Positions 52,435 through 61,822 of a DNA stretch of 64,000 nucleotides are shown here, one piece after another (position 1 is the stretch's first letter; each line of letters begins with the position of its first letter). A model generated the notes under the pieces. It was given only the letters and a program-made list of their open reading frames with translations, was not told where the DNA came from and did not search any database. The stretch is from positions 372,001-436,000 of the forward strand of contig NZ_JABTCF010000003.1 in the NCBI RefSeq assembly GCF_014596745.1, given 5' to 3'. This DNA comes from Maribacter aquimaris. Lineage in GTDB: Bacteria; Bacteroidota; Bacteroidia; Flavobacteriales; Flavobacteriaceae. The position numbers were made by a program, and so were the translations under genes.

Positions 52435-53418
52435 TTATTGCTCGAAAGGAAACTTAATCCCATTTTGGAACCTTATGGTTTCCAATAATTCGGCCAAATC
52501 CAAACTGTTTTGATGGGACCATAAACCACTCTGCAACTCCCCTTTTCGCAAACAGGAATTGACTTCCTCTATCTCATACGTATATCCGTTACCTAGTGTG
52601 GGTAGTTCAACAGCATCGATCTGCTTTCCTTTCTTTAGGCCATACCCTTGTGCGATATGCCATTGTCCGTTGAGGAATATAGATCCCGTACTGCCTGAAA
52701 TCTCCGCCTCCATTTTCGATTCGGAGGTCAATCCACTATACAAAATGGCTTGGGCATTGGGATAATCAAAAATCATCGAAGTTTGGATTTCCACCCCTGT
52801 TTTATAAAACTTGGAGGATGATGTAATGGCATCCGGCATCCCTAACAACAAATAGGAAAGAAAAACGGGATATATACCGATATCCAACAAAGACCCCCCT
52901 CCCAGATCGGGATTCAATAATCGACCTTCCTCTGGCCTATCCAAGGCATAAAAAGCGAAATCGGCATGTAAATAACCCAAGGGCCCAATCTCACCTGCAT
53001 CAACCATAGCTTTTGCCTTCTTAATAGATGGATTAAAGCGTGACCACAACGCCTCCATAAGAAAAACCTGGTTCTTCCCTGCAACGGCAATCATTGTTTC
53101 AATATCCGAACGGTCTATTCCCATGGGTTTCTCACAAAGGACATGTTTCCCATGTTCCATAGCCATAATACTCCATTCCTTATGTCCCGTATGCGGTGTG
53201 GCAATGTAAACCACATCCACTTCATCGCATTCAAATAAGTCCTTATAACTCCCAAAGGCATGTTTTGCCTGGAATTCTTTGGCAAATACCGCCGCCTTGT
53301 CCATACTTCTTGAGGCGACAGCAGTAATTTCAGCACCATCTACCAAATTGAGGTCGTTGGCGAATTTATGGGCAATACCTCCCAATCCGATAATTCCCCA
53401 TCGTATCTTTTGTTCCAT
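52435..53418 (-). CDS. Gfo/Idh/MocA-family oxidoreductase
   Basis: A 327-residue NAD(P)-dependent oxidoreductase. The N-terminal Rossmann fold has WGIIGLGGIAHKFA (GxGxxA), and the family-specific block CEKPMGIDRSD (EKP lysine) lies near residue 96. The C-terminal alpha/beta domain has DLGGGSLLDIGIYP, the sugar-binding D-x-G-x-H region, here with Ile-Tyr for the usual His. Members oxidise or reduce sugars, inositols or dihydrodiols. The typical substrate cannot be inferred. It is divergent from the acyl-CoA carboxyltransferase gene, with 77 bases between. Confidence 0.87.
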   Translation of the reverse strand: MEQKIRWGIIGLGGIAHKFANDLNLVDGAEITAVASRSMDKAAVFAKEFQAKHAFGSYKDLFECDEVDVVYIATPHTGHKEWSIMAMEHGKHVLCEKPMGIDRSDIETMIAVAGKNQVFLMEALWSRFNPSIKKAKAMVDAGEIGPLGYLHADFAFYALDRPEEGRLLNPDLGGGSLLDIGIYPVFLSYLLLGMPDAITSSSKFYKTGVEIQTSMIFDYPNAQAILYSGLTSESKMEAEISGSTGSIFLNGQWHIAQGYGLKKGKQIDAVELPTLGNGYTYEIEEVNSCLRKGELQSGLWSHQNSLDLAELLETIRFQNGIKFPFEQ

Positions 53419-53495
53419 GTTGATTTAAATTATACCCAAAAGTAATCAATTTTACTCCTTATCTTTAACCAAATATTTCACAAATCCGATAGTAT

Positions 53496-55124
53496 ATGGA
53501 CATTAAGTTCAACAAAAACGAAGATCAAAACAAGTTGCAATTATCCCAATTACGCAAGCGACTGGCCCAAGTGAAATTGGGTGGGGGCAAATCCCGAATC
53601 GAGAAGCAACACGCACAGGGAAAGCTGACCGCAAGGGAACGTATCGCCTATTTGTTGGATGACGATGGGGAAAGTATCGAAATTGGCGCATTCGCAGGTG
53701 AAGGTATGTACGAGGAACACGGAGGTTGCCCTTCAGGTGGCGTAGTGGTTAAAATCGGCCATGTACAAGGCAAGCAATGTGTCGTAGTGGCCAATGATGC
53801 CACTGTTAAGGCGGGGGCTTGGTTTCCGATTACCGGAAAGAAAAACCTTCGTGCCCAGGAAATTGCCATAGAGAATCGATTGCCTATCATCTACTTGGTC
53901 GATAGCGCGGGCGTATTTCTACCCATGCAGGATGAAATCTTCCCGGACAAGGAACATTTTGGTCGCATCTTTAGGAATAACGCCATTATGAGCAGTATGG
54001 GCATCACCCAAATTGCCGCGGTCATGGGAAGTTGTGTCGCTGGTGGCGCCTACCTGCCCATCATGAGTGATGAAGCCTTGATCGTTGATAAAACAGGTAG
54101 TATTTTCTTGGCCGGAAGTTATCTGGTAAAGGCCGCTATCGGGGAACAGATCGACAACGAAACCTTAGGGGGAGCAACGACCCATAGTGAGATAAGCGGG
54201 GTAACCGATTACAAGGCCAAGGATGACAAGGACGCCTTGGATAAAATTAAAAATATCGTGGATAAAATCGGGGATTTTGACAAAGCCGGCTTTAATCGTA
54301 AACCCGCCCAAAAACCCAAGGAAAATGTTGAAGACATCTACGGAATTCTTCCCGGCTCGAGAACGGATCAGTACGATATGGGGGAAATCATCAGTCGATT
54401 GGTCGATAATTCGGAATTCGAGGAATACAAGGCCGGCTATGGCAAAACCATAGTAACAGGCTATGCCCGTATCGACGGATGGGCCGTGGGCATTGTGGCC
54501 AACCAACGCAAAGTGGTTAAAACAGCTAAAGGGGAAATGCAATTCGGGGGCGTGATCTATTCGGACTCCGCGGACAAAGCCACCCGTTTCATTGCCAATT
54601 GCAACCAGAAGAAAATTCCGTTGGTCTTTTTACAGGATGTTACCGGATTTATGGTAGGCAGTAAAAGTGAGCAAGGGGGCATTATCAAGGACGGGGCAAA
54701 AATGGTGAATGCCGTGAGCAACTCCGTTGTTCCCAAATTCACGATCATTATCGGTAATAGCTATGGGGCGGGCAACTATGCCATGTGTGGTAAGGCCTAC
54801 GACCCTAGATTGATCGTGGCATGGCCCAGTGCAGAATTGGCCGTTATGAGTGGTAATTCGGCCGCTAAGGTTTTATTGCAGATAGAAAAAGCCTCTTTAA
54901 AGAAAAAGGGGGAAACGATCACCAAGGAAAAGGAAGAAGCCCTCTTCAATAAAATAAAGGAACGCTATGACGATCAGGTTTCGCCGTATTACGCAGCTGC
55001 GAGATTATGGACAGATGCCATCATAGATCCCTTGGATACCCGTAAATGGATATCCATGGGCATAGAGGCGGCCAATCATGCGCCCATCGAAAAACAATTC
55101 AATATGGGGGTCTTGCAAGTGTAG
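53496..55124 (+). CDS. Acyl-CoA carboxylase carboxyltransferase (beta) subunit
   Basis: A 542-residue carboxyltransferase of the acetyl/propionyl/methylcrotonyl-CoA carboxylase class. Marks: GGCPSGGVVVKIGHV near 70, YLVDSAGVFLPMQDEIFPD near 130 (methylcrotonyl-like), GSCVAGGAYLP near 180, and VTGFMVGSKSEQGG near 380. It moves CO2 from biotin to the acyl-CoA. The biotin carboxylase (alpha) subunit is not adjacent, so it must be encoded elsewhere. The block YLVDSAGVFLPMQDE and the length favour methylcrotonyl-CoA carboxylase, used in leucine breakdown, but this is uncertain. It stands alone. Confidence 0.88.
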   Translation: MDIKFNKNEDQNKLQLSQLRKRLAQVKLGGGKSRIEKQHAQGKLTARERIAYLLDDDGESIEIGAFAGEGMYEEHGGCPSGGVVVKIGHVQGKQCVVVANDATVKAGAWFPITGKKNLRAQEIAIENRLPIIYLVDSAGVFLPMQDEIFPDKEHFGRIFRNNAIMSSMGITQIAAVMGSCVAGGAYLPIMSDEALIVDKTGSIFLAGSYLVKAAIGEQIDNETLGGATTHSEISGVTDYKAKDDKDALDKIKNIVDKIGDFDKAGFNRKPAQKPKENVEDIYGILPGSRTDQYDMGEIISRLVDNSEFEEYKAGYGKTIVTGYARIDGWAVGIVANQRKVVKTAKGEMQFGGVIYSDSADKATRFIANCNQKKIPLVFLQDVTGFMVGSKSEQGGIIKDGAKMVNAVSNSVVPKFTIIIGNSYGAGNYAMCGKAYDPRLIVAWPSAELAVMSGNSAAKVLLQIEKASLKKKGETITKEKEEALFNKIKERYDDQVSPYYAAARLWTDAIIDPLDTRKWISMGIEAANHAPIEKQFNMGVLQV

Positions 55125-55241
55125 TGGTTAGAGGTCGGAATTCTTTTTGAATATAACATCGAGACGCTTCGTACAGCATACGCATATCACGATGCCATAG
55201 TAAGGCAATAATGATATACAACCTAATCGCTTTTAAATGCT

Positions 55242-56306
55242 TTATATTTTAGCCAAGGTATCCTTTCGTGAAACCTTACCGTTGACCGTTTCAATAAATT
55301 TTTCAACAAATATGATTTCCTTAGGAACCTCATGCTTTTCCAATGTCTGCAAGGTTTTAATCTTTTCCGAAAGATGATCATCCTCCTCTTTTCCTTCAAT
55401 CAAAAGAATCAATTTTTGGCCCAATAGATCGTCCGGTAAACCTGTAACGAAATATCTTTGGTTCAAAACGGAATTAAGTTTACTTTCTATCTGTTCAGGC
55501 AACAACTTAATTCCTCCTGAATTAATCACATTATCATACCTCCCCAACCATTTAAATTCTTTATTGGAAACCAGTTCTACGATATCATTTGTGACAATTC
55601 GTTCATTATTTAAGTTAGGCGCATTTAAAACTAGGCAATTTCTATTGTCTTTTTCAATGGATATATCGGGCAATGTTTCAAAGCAGTCCTTGGCACCATT
55701 GTTGATTTTCTTTACGGCCACATGGGTTATGGTTTCCGTCATACCATAGGTTTCGTATATATCTGTCATTTTATCCAGAATCTTCGCTTTAAGGCCCGAG
55801 GACACTGGAGCACCACCGACGATCAAGGTTTTGATATGGTTGATTTTGTCCAAGGAATTTTCCAATTGCAAGGGAACCATGGCACTGAAGTGATAACAAC
55901 GTTCCGAATCTTTTAAAGGGGTTGAGGAAGGCGGCACCCAGTCCAATTCCAAACCAAGGACCATTGACCTTATGAACATCATTTTCCCGGCAATATAATC
56001 TCCTGGAAGGCAAAGCAAGGCAGACTGCCCAGGCCATAGATCAAAATAAGAACCCGTAATTTTGGCCGAATTGACCATATTTTGTTTTTTTAATAATATC
56101 TCTTTTGGTTCCCCGGTTGAACCTGATGTCTTTACGGGGATATAATCGTTCTTATCGATCCAATCCAATAAAAACTCACCCATAGCCATTTGGTAGGGCT
56201 TGCCCTCCTTGATCAGGCTATAGCTTATTTCCCCTAAATCTTTGTAATCAATGGATACCCCGTTCCATTTGAATTTATAATGAATATCCCTATACATGCG
56301 TTTCAT
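55242..56306 (-). CDS. menE: o-Succinylbenzoate-CoA ligase, short form
   Basis: A 354-residue AMP-forming ligase of menaquinone synthesis. Motif VKTSGSTGEPKEILLKK (near 57) is the phosphate loop, and EQIESKLN with INSGGIKLLPEQ is the C-terminal hinge. VSRKDTLAKI at the end carries the conserved catalytic lysine region. The protein is about 100 residues shorter than the enterobacterial MenE, which is usual for Bacteroidetes. It activates o-succinylbenzoate with CoA. Its start overlaps the CPBP gene by 17 bases (8 if the ATG at 56297 is used), so translation is coupled. Confidence 0.87.
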   Translation of the reverse strand: MKRMYRDIHYKFKWNGVSIDYKDLGEISYSLIKEGKPYQMAMGEFLLDWIDKNDYIPVKTSGSTGEPKEILLKKQNMVNSAKITGSYFDLWPGQSALLCLPGDYIAGKMMFIRSMVLGLELDWVPPSSTPLKDSERCYHFSAMVPLQLENSLDKINHIKTLIVGGAPVSSGLKAKILDKMTDIYETYGMTETITHVAVKKINNGAKDCFETLPDISIEKDNRNCLVLNAPNLNNERIVTNDIVELVSNKEFKWLGRYDNVINSGGIKLLPEQIESKLNSVLNQRYFVTGLPDDLLGQKLILLIEGKEEDDHLSEKIKTLQTLEKHEVPKEIIFVEKFIETVNGKVSRKDTLAKI

Positions 56307-57252
56307 TTGTATTTTGTGCGAGAAAAGTGTCCTTATCCATTACCTTTCCTGTGAGTCTGTCTTTCCAGTTCGTCCAACCATATTTTTTTGAGAAAATCAA
56401 CAAAAGTATCGGATAGATCACCAAGACAGGAATAAAAATATCCCATCCCAAGGTGGGTTGTGATACATCCTTATAAATCGAATTCGTCTGAAAAGCTGTC
56501 CAATCTGCAGTCACCAATAAAGCAGCTGTCAGGTTATTCGCCGCGTGAAAACCAAGGGCCAATTCAAGTCCCTCATCCATCAAGGTCAGAATCCCCAAAA
56601 AGAATCCGGTTCCGATATAGAATACCATGATGCCATATCCTATCTTACCTACTTCGGGGTTGGCAGCATGCATAATCCCAAAAAGAACGGAAGTGACAAT
56701 CAAAGGCACCCATCTATTCTTGGCCATAATGCCTAAACCTTGCATCAAATGCCCCCGAAACATATACTCTTCAAAACTGGTTTGCAGTGGCACCAGGACT
56801 ACGGCCATCACGAACAATATTAAAAAAGGTACGGGTTTAAAGTTAAAGACATAATCATCAGGCGACATCATGATATCGGCCAACATCATTACGGTCGTTA
56901 TACCTCCCCAAAGTAAAAAGGAAAACAAAACACGTTTCCAATCCACCTTTTTTCGGGAAGTCGTCAAGGAGGTGATGGACTGTCCGTGAACCAAGTACAC
57001 CCATCCCAGAATAACAAAGAAACCCGCCACCAAGGGTCCTATAGCCAAGATAAAGAATACGTTAAGCCCGATTCTATCGATGATATCGGCCATCATCACA
57101 TCGACATCCACTGGTGAATTTATGGTCATAATATAATTTATCACCATCATCGCTGAAAACCCTAAAATAGGAACCCAATATTTCCATAATCCCAAATTCC
57201 CTCTGTATCCCTGTTCTATAAACATAATTTCGCTATTAAATTCGGTTGCCAA
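56290..57252 (-). CDS. CPBP-family intramembrane endopeptidase
   Basis: A 320-residue protein with about eight membrane segments. Marks of the CPBP (Rce1-like, formerly Abi) family are EEYMFRGHLMQGL, with the glutamate pair and arginine of motif 1 (near 164), the motif SVLFGIMHAANPE (near 190), and GFHAANNLTAALL (near 240). Such proteins cleave membrane substrates or process peptides; the substrate here is unknown. The start is uncertain: ATG at 57225 (MFIEQGYRG) would shorten the overlap with menC from 37 to 10 bases. Its location between menC and menE suggests a link to the quinone genes, by transcript at least. Confidence 0.83.
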   Translation of the reverse strand: MATEFNSEIMFIEQGYRGNLGLWKYWVPILGFSAMMVINYIMTINSPVDVDVMMADIIDRIGLNVFFILAIGPLVAGFFVILGWVYLVHGQSITSLTTSRKKVDWKRVLFSFLLWGGITTVMMLADIMMSPDDYVFNFKPVPFLILFVMAVVLVPLQTSFEEYMFRGHLMQGLGIMAKNRWVPLIVTSVLFGIMHAANPEVGKIGYGIMVFYIGTGFFLGILTLMDEGLELALGFHAANNLTAALLVTADWTAFQTNSIYKDVSQPTLGWDIFIPVLVIYPILLLIFSKKYGWTNWKDRLTGKVMDKDTFLAQNTNETHV

Positions 57253-58268
57253 CCCTTATCCGATCGGCTATAAATATATCCTTTTTTTACTTCAAGTGGA
57301 CTTTCAAAATTATTGGTATAAAGGCCACCGGTTCCCAACCCCTGAGGCATTGTATTGTTCAAGGTATAAGTCCATTGCGCAATAGCATTCAAACCAATAT
57401 TACTTTCCAGGGCACTGGTTATCCACCATCCAATCCCCATACGTTCGGCAATTTCAATCCACTCCCCACTCCCTTTGTACCCCCCAACCAAAGTAGGTTT
57501 TAGGATAATATATTGGGGGTTTATGGTTTGTAACAACTCTTCCTTTTTTGTTACATCAATAACCCCGATCAATTCTTCATCCAAGGCGATGGGCAACGGC
57601 GTTCTTTTACAGAGGTCTTTCATTTCCAAAATGTCGCCCTGCCTTATGGGCTGTTCTATGGAATGCAATCCGAAATTGGACAATTCCGAAAGTTTACCCA
57701 AGGCTTCTTCCGGTTTAAATGCCCCATTGGCATCGACCCGCAATTCAATCCGGTCTTCGGAATACGCTTTGCGAATAGCCTCTAAAAGGGAAATTTCAGA
57801 TTGAAAGTCAATAGCCCCTATTTTCATTTTAAGACAACGGAACCCTTCCTCCAATTTCTGCTGGATCTGTTCTAACATATACCCCCTATCCCCCATCCAA
57901 ATGAGTCCGTTTATAGGGATTGATGCTTCCTTACTTGTGAATGCCGAGGGAAACAACCTATAGGGATCCCCTGACTCCAAGGATAAAAAGGCCTGCTCGA
58001 GTCCAAACTGGATACTCGGAAATGCCCTCAGTTCTTCCCACAAATGGGATAATCCCTTTTCTATGTGGTCACAAGTCCATTGAAGCTTGGCTTCATATTC
58101 AGGCACATCATCAAAACTGAGGTTTTTGAACATGCCACATTCCCCGATACCAAAACGACCTTCTTTTTCCAAGATCAGGAACCAAGTTTCCTTTTGATTG
58201 AGGATTCCCCGTGAAGTACCACTGGGTCTTTTAAAATCTAATGTGTATTTTTTTACTTTAGCTTGCAT
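57216..58268 (-). CDS. menC: o-Succinylbenzoate synthase
   Basis: A 350-residue enzyme of the enolase superfamily that dehydrates SHCHC to o-succinylbenzoate in the menaquinone pathway. Marks: CLKMKIGAIDF with the catalytic Lys-x-Lys near 150, ELRVDANGAF (first metal Asp), SIEQPIRQ (metal Glu) and ALDEELIG (second Asp/Glu). It is the first gene of the three-gene cluster menC-CPBP-menE. The SDR gene is divergent, with 47 bases between the starts. No menD, menF or menB is present in the window. Confidence 0.87.
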   Translation of the reverse strand: MQAKVKKYTLDFKRPSGTSRGILNQKETWFLILEKEGRFGIGECGMFKNLSFDDVPEYEAKLQWTCDHIEKGLSHLWEELRAFPSIQFGLEQAFLSLESGDPYRLFPSAFTSKEASIPINGLIWMGDRGYMLEQIQQKLEEGFRCLKMKIGAIDFQSEISLLEAIRKAYSEDRIELRVDANGAFKPEEALGKLSELSNFGLHSIEQPIRQGDILEMKDLCKRTPLPIALDEELIGVIDVTKKEELLQTINPQYIILKPTLVGGYKGSGEWIEIAERMGIGWWITSALESNIGLNAIAQWTYTLNNTMPQGLGTGGLYTNNFESPLEVKKGYIYSRSDKGWQPNLIAKLCL

Positions 58269-58315
58269 TCGATGCTGCCAAATTTAATTATATTTTAGGT
58301 CTAAAATCTAAAGAA

Positions 58316-59110
58316 ATGCAAAGTATCGAGGGTAAAGTTATTTGGATCACAGGGGCATCTTCCGGTATTGGCGAAACGTTGGCCTATGAATTGGCCAAAA
58401 AAGATTGCAAACTGATCCTTTCCGCCAGGGATGAAAGTGCCTTACAGAAGGTAAAAAGCCGTTGTGTCCAGACCGATCACATAAGGATTCTACCCTTGGA
58501 TCTAGGGGATTTGGATACAATGGGAGCGCTTGTGACCAAAGCCCTCTCCTTTTTCAACGAAATTGATATCCTGATCAACAATGCGGGTATTAGCCAACGT
58601 TCCTTGATTATCGATACCGAATTGGGGGTGTACAAAAAATTGATTGATATCAACTATTTGGGAACCGTTGCCTTGACCAAGGCCCTACTCCCTTATTTCA
58701 TTAGAAGGAATATAGGTCATTTTGTTACGGTGACCAGCTTAATGGGGAAGTTTGGTTCTCCCTATCGGTCGGGCTATTGTGGTGCAAAACATGCCCTACA
58801 CGGATTCTTTGATGTGCTACGGATGGAACACGAAAGGGATGGGGTCGACGTAACCCTTATATGTCCCGGGTTTGTACAGACCAATATTGCCAAAAATGCC
58901 CTCACCGCAAACGGAAGCCAACAAATAAAGGATGATGTCGCTACCCAAAACGGACTTCCGGTCGAGGTTTTTGCCAAAAGAATGATCCGGGCCATCGAAA
59001 AGAAAAAGTTCGAGGCCTATATTGGCCGAAAAGAGACCATGGGTGTTTATCTCAAACGCTTTTTCCCAAGGTTACTGCACAAGTTTGTCTTAAAGAGCCA
59101 GGTTATATAA
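58316..59110 (+). CDS. Short-chain dehydrogenase/reductase
   Basis: A 264-residue Rossmann-fold enzyme. TGASSGIGETLA (residues 12-23) binds the cofactor; ILINNAGIS (near 85) is the NNAG motif; the catalytic set is Ser in TVTSLMG and Tyr-x3-Lys in YCGAKHA. The C-terminus after CPGFVQT is longer than the core and ends in a hydrophobic stretch (LKRFFPRLLHKFVLKSQVI), as in DHRS7-like and some lipid-acting SDRs. It could reduce a 3-keto-lipid, but this is only a family-level possibility. Its end overlaps the convergent gene by eight bases. Confidence 0.85.
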   Translation: MQSIEGKVIWITGASSGIGETLAYELAKKDCKLILSARDESALQKVKSRCVQTDHIRILPLDLGDLDTMGALVTKALSFFNEIDILINNAGISQRSLIIDTELGVYKKLIDINYLGTVALTKALLPYFIRRNIGHFVTVTSLMGKFGSPYRSGYCGAKHALHGFFDVLRMEHERDGVDVTLICPGFVQTNIAKNALTANGSQQIKDDVATQNGLPVEVFAKRMIRAIEKKKFEAYIGRKETMGVYLKRFFPRLLHKFVLKSQVI

Positions 59111-59783
59111 CGATGTGCTCCCCTATATCCAACAAATGTAATTTCTTGCCGGCACTCTTGAATTTATCGATGGCTACTTTATGGTCGATTTCGATATATC
59201 CAAAAGTATCGAAATGATATCCCAGTATGTTGTTGCATGCTACAAAGTCGGAGGCCAGGATAGCATCATCAATCCCCATGGTGAAGTTGTCCCCAATCGG
59301 AAGAACGGCCAAATCCAATGACGTAGTCATAGGAATGAGTTTCATATCCATGGTCAAGGCCGTATCACCGGCAATATAGATGTGTTTTCCCTCCGTAGAG
59401 AGAATAAATCCCCCTGGTTGCCCTCCATAAGACCCATCGGGGAAAGAAGAGGTGTGAATGGCATACACGTACTTGAGATTCCCAAAATCGAACTTCCAAT
59501 TGCCCCCATGGTTCATAGGATGAACTTTGATACCCATGGATTCATAATGTGTCGCAATCTCAAAATTACTGACCACCACAGCACCGGAAGCCTTGGCAAT
59601 GGCCTCTACATCCAAGATATGGTCTTGGTGTGCATGGGTAACGAGAATATAATCCGGATGTAAATCCTTGATATCGATTTTTCCGGAAGCTTTTTCGTTT
59701 CCAGAAATAAAGGGATCGACTAAGATGCACGAATTTTCAGCTTCAATCATGAGTGAAGCATGACCTAGGAAAGTAATTTTCAT
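59103..59783 (-). CDS. UPF0173 metal-dependent hydrolase
   Basis: A 226-residue cytoplasmic MBL-fold protein. It opens MKITFLGHASLMIEAEN and has the metal motif THAHQDHILD (HxHxDH, near 50), then MGIKVHPMNHGGNW, and IYIAGDTALT (metal Asp), and GYHFDTFGYIEID. It matches the UPF0173 family, which includes proteins of unknown substrate. Length is normal. It lies 34 bases upstream of the histidine kinase stop region on the same strand, and shares its 3-prime end with the convergent SDR gene. Confidence 0.85.
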   Translation of the reverse strand: MKITFLGHASLMIEAENSCILVDPFISGNEKASGKIDIKDLHPDYILVTHAHQDHILDVEAIAKASGAVVVSNFEIATHYESMGIKVHPMNHGGNWKFDFGNLKYVYAIHTSSFPDGSYGGQPGGFILSTEGKHIYIAGDTALTMDMKLIPMTTSLDLAVLPIGDNFTMGIDDAILASDFVACNNILGYHFDTFGYIEIDHKVAIDKFKSAGKKLHLLDIGEHIVI

Positions 59784-59817
59784 TTTTGAAGTTTTAGTAC
59801 TTCAAAGTTACAGAACT

Positions 59818-61785
59818 CTATTTAAAATTAAACCAAAAGTGAACGCCTTCCGAAACTTTATCCACATTTAAACTGGTTTGCAACTGGTTTGCCAAACGAT
59901 TCATTAGTCGGATACCCATAGAGGATTGGGCACGTATGTCGGTATCCTCCGGTAGACCCACCCCATTATCGGTATATTCGAAAAACCCTTCCTGTCCGTT
60001 CACTTTTCGGATATGGATGTAGATCTTACCATTCTCTTCATCATTTGGAAAGGCATATTTAAATGAGTTGGAAACCAATTCGTTCAAAATCAATCCAAAG
60101 GGTATGGCCCGATCGATATCCAATTCGACCCCCTCGGCATCAATGGTAATGTTGATATTGTGTCCACCTTTTTTATAAACGGATTGTACGCTATTGATCA
60201 GACTTTCAATATAGCCTTGCATCTCGATTACCGAAAGGTCGTCATTCTGATACAGTTTTTGATGTATCAACGCCATGGCCTTCACCCTACTCTTACCTTC
60301 TTCCAGGGCTTCTATGGCAGCTTTGCTACGCGTGTTCTTAGTCTGTAGGCTCAATAGACTGGAGACCATCTGGAGATTGTTCTTTACCCTATGGTGAATC
60401 TCCTTCAACAAAGAATCCTTTTCTATCAACGAATTTTCAATAATGTGTTTTTGTTCCGCAATCAAACGTTGGTTCTTAATACTCTTCAAATACGCATATA
60501 CAAGTCCAGCAAAACCTAAAAGTGTGAATACCAATGAAATGAACACCAAGCTGATCTTTTCATCCTGGGCCGTCATTTCCAGGCGTTGTTGCTCTAAACT
60601 CTTTTTCTGTTCTTCGAACATGGCTTGGGTATTGGCAAGATCCCGCCCCATTACGGTAGCCAATTGTTGCGTTCTGAGTTCGGACTCATTAATGTCTATG
60701 GAATCCCTAATACGCATATTCCGTTTTAGGTATGCCGCGGAATTTTGGTAATCCCTTGTTTTGTCATAATAAGACGCCAGCAAACGGTTTCTTTTGAGAA
60801 TATGTTCGGTTTTCGCAAGGTTCACATCAGAACTCAAATATTCCACAGCCTTTTCGTAATCCTCCAATTGCAGGTAACAGTTGGCGATTTCCAAGGTGTT
60901 TTCCACAATATCATCGGAATATTTCCCTTTACTGTTCTCCATGATCTGCTCAATCCCGGATTCAAGAAAAGGAATGGCCACCTCATATTGCCCCAATTGG
61001 GAGTAGCACTTACCGATATTACCATCAATAACGCCCATAAGGCTATTGGCACTGATCAGTTCGTTTTCTGTCTTAACCACGGTAATGTTGTTAAGATATA
61101 CCGTTAAATGGCCTTTGGCCTCTTTATATTTGTTGAGTGCAACCGATGGGGAATTGTCCAATCGCAGATAATTACCGATATTGTTATGGTATTTGGCCTG
61201 GCTGAACTCGTCATCGTCGGGAAAGGTTTTCCGCACCTCGATGATATAATCCTTCATTGCCTTTCGGTGCAAGCCCAAATTGGAATAAATGTCATAAAAG
61301 GCAATATCATCGATAAGGCCGAGATCTTTCTTTTCTTTACGTATATCGATTTGTTCTGCGTAGAGTGCCAGTTGGGAATAATTCCGATCCATCAATCCCA
61401 AGAGCTTCGCCTTAAAGTCAAGGCTTAGTTGATCCTTAAGATCATACAATTCGCTTGATATAGCCAAACTCTTGTCATAATCACCCAGGTCATAATACAC
61501 CTGGGATTGCATCAACATATAATCCCGTATGGCTATGGAATCTTTTTGTTTAATGGCCTCATTCAAATATTGGTTCACGGCATCCAACCAATCATAGGCT
61601 GAATTCTGTTTATATCTGTTGGGAGCCCCAAAAAAATATGAAAACCGTTCGGCGTTTTGATCCTGGTTCTTAAAATTGAGATAAACATCGTCAACCAATG
61701 GAACCGAATCTTGGGATAGCGCCGTAGGAGCTATCAATAAGCTTAGAATGCTAAAAAATAAAAAATTGCCAAGCAGCTTTTTCAT
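59818..61785 (-). CDS. TPR sensor histidine kinase (HisKA_2 type)
   Basis: A 655-residue exported sensor kinase. A signal peptide covers about residues 1-24. An extracytoplasmic region with tetratricopeptide repeats covers about 50-400 (for example LGDYDKSLAISSELYDL, GQYEVAIPFLESGIEQ and LEDYEKAVEYLSSDV). A membrane helix lies near 412-432, followed by a coil and then the HisKA_2 domain with the phosphorylated His in LKEIHHRVKNNLQM (near 466). The HATPase_c domain follows, with NELVSNSFKYAF and DNGVGLPE, and the G2 box SMGIRLM. TPR kinases of this type are frequent in Flavobacteriia. The LytTR regulator to the right, on the same strand, is the likely partner. Confidence 0.92.
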   Translation of the reverse strand: MKKLLGNFLFFSILSLLIAPTALSQDSVPLVDDVYLNFKNQDQNAERFSYFFGAPNRYKQNSAYDWLDAVNQYLNEAIKQKDSIAIRDYMLMQSQVYYDLGDYDKSLAISSELYDLKDQLSLDFKAKLLGLMDRNYSQLALYAEQIDIRKEKKDLGLIDDIAFYDIYSNLGLHRKAMKDYIIEVRKTFPDDDEFSQAKYHNNIGNYLRLDNSPSVALNKYKEAKGHLTVYLNNITVVKTENELISANSLMGVIDGNIGKCYSQLGQYEVAIPFLESGIEQIMENSKGKYSDDIVENTLEIANCYLQLEDYEKAVEYLSSDVNLAKTEHILKRNRLLASYYDKTRDYQNSAAYLKRNMRIRDSIDINESELRTQQLATVMGRDLANTQAMFEEQKKSLEQQRLEMTAQDEKISLVFISLVFTLLGFAGLVYAYLKSIKNQRLIAEQKHIIENSLIEKDSLLKEIHHRVKNNLQMVSSLLSLQTKNTRSKAAIEALEEGKSRVKAMALIHQKLYQNDDLSVIEMQGYIESLINSVQSVYKKGGHNINITIDAEGVELDIDRAIPFGLILNELVSNSFKYAFPNDEENGKIYIHIRKVNGQEGFFEYTDNGVGLPEDTDIRAQSSMGIRLMNRLANQLQTSLNVDKVSEGVHFWFNFK

Positions 61786-61796
61786 ACGTAATAAAA

Positions 61797-61822
61797 AACC
61801 AGATTATTTTAAATAATCGGTT
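61797..61822 (-). promoter_or_regulatory. Palindrome in the kinase gene leader
   Basis: AACC-A-GATTATTT-T-AAATAATC-GGTT is an almost perfect dyad. On the transcript of the kinase gene it forms a hairpin followed by GGTTTTTT, 12 bases before the ATG, so it resembles a terminator or an operator. Either reading would give control of the kinase. Inference only. Confidence 0.5.
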
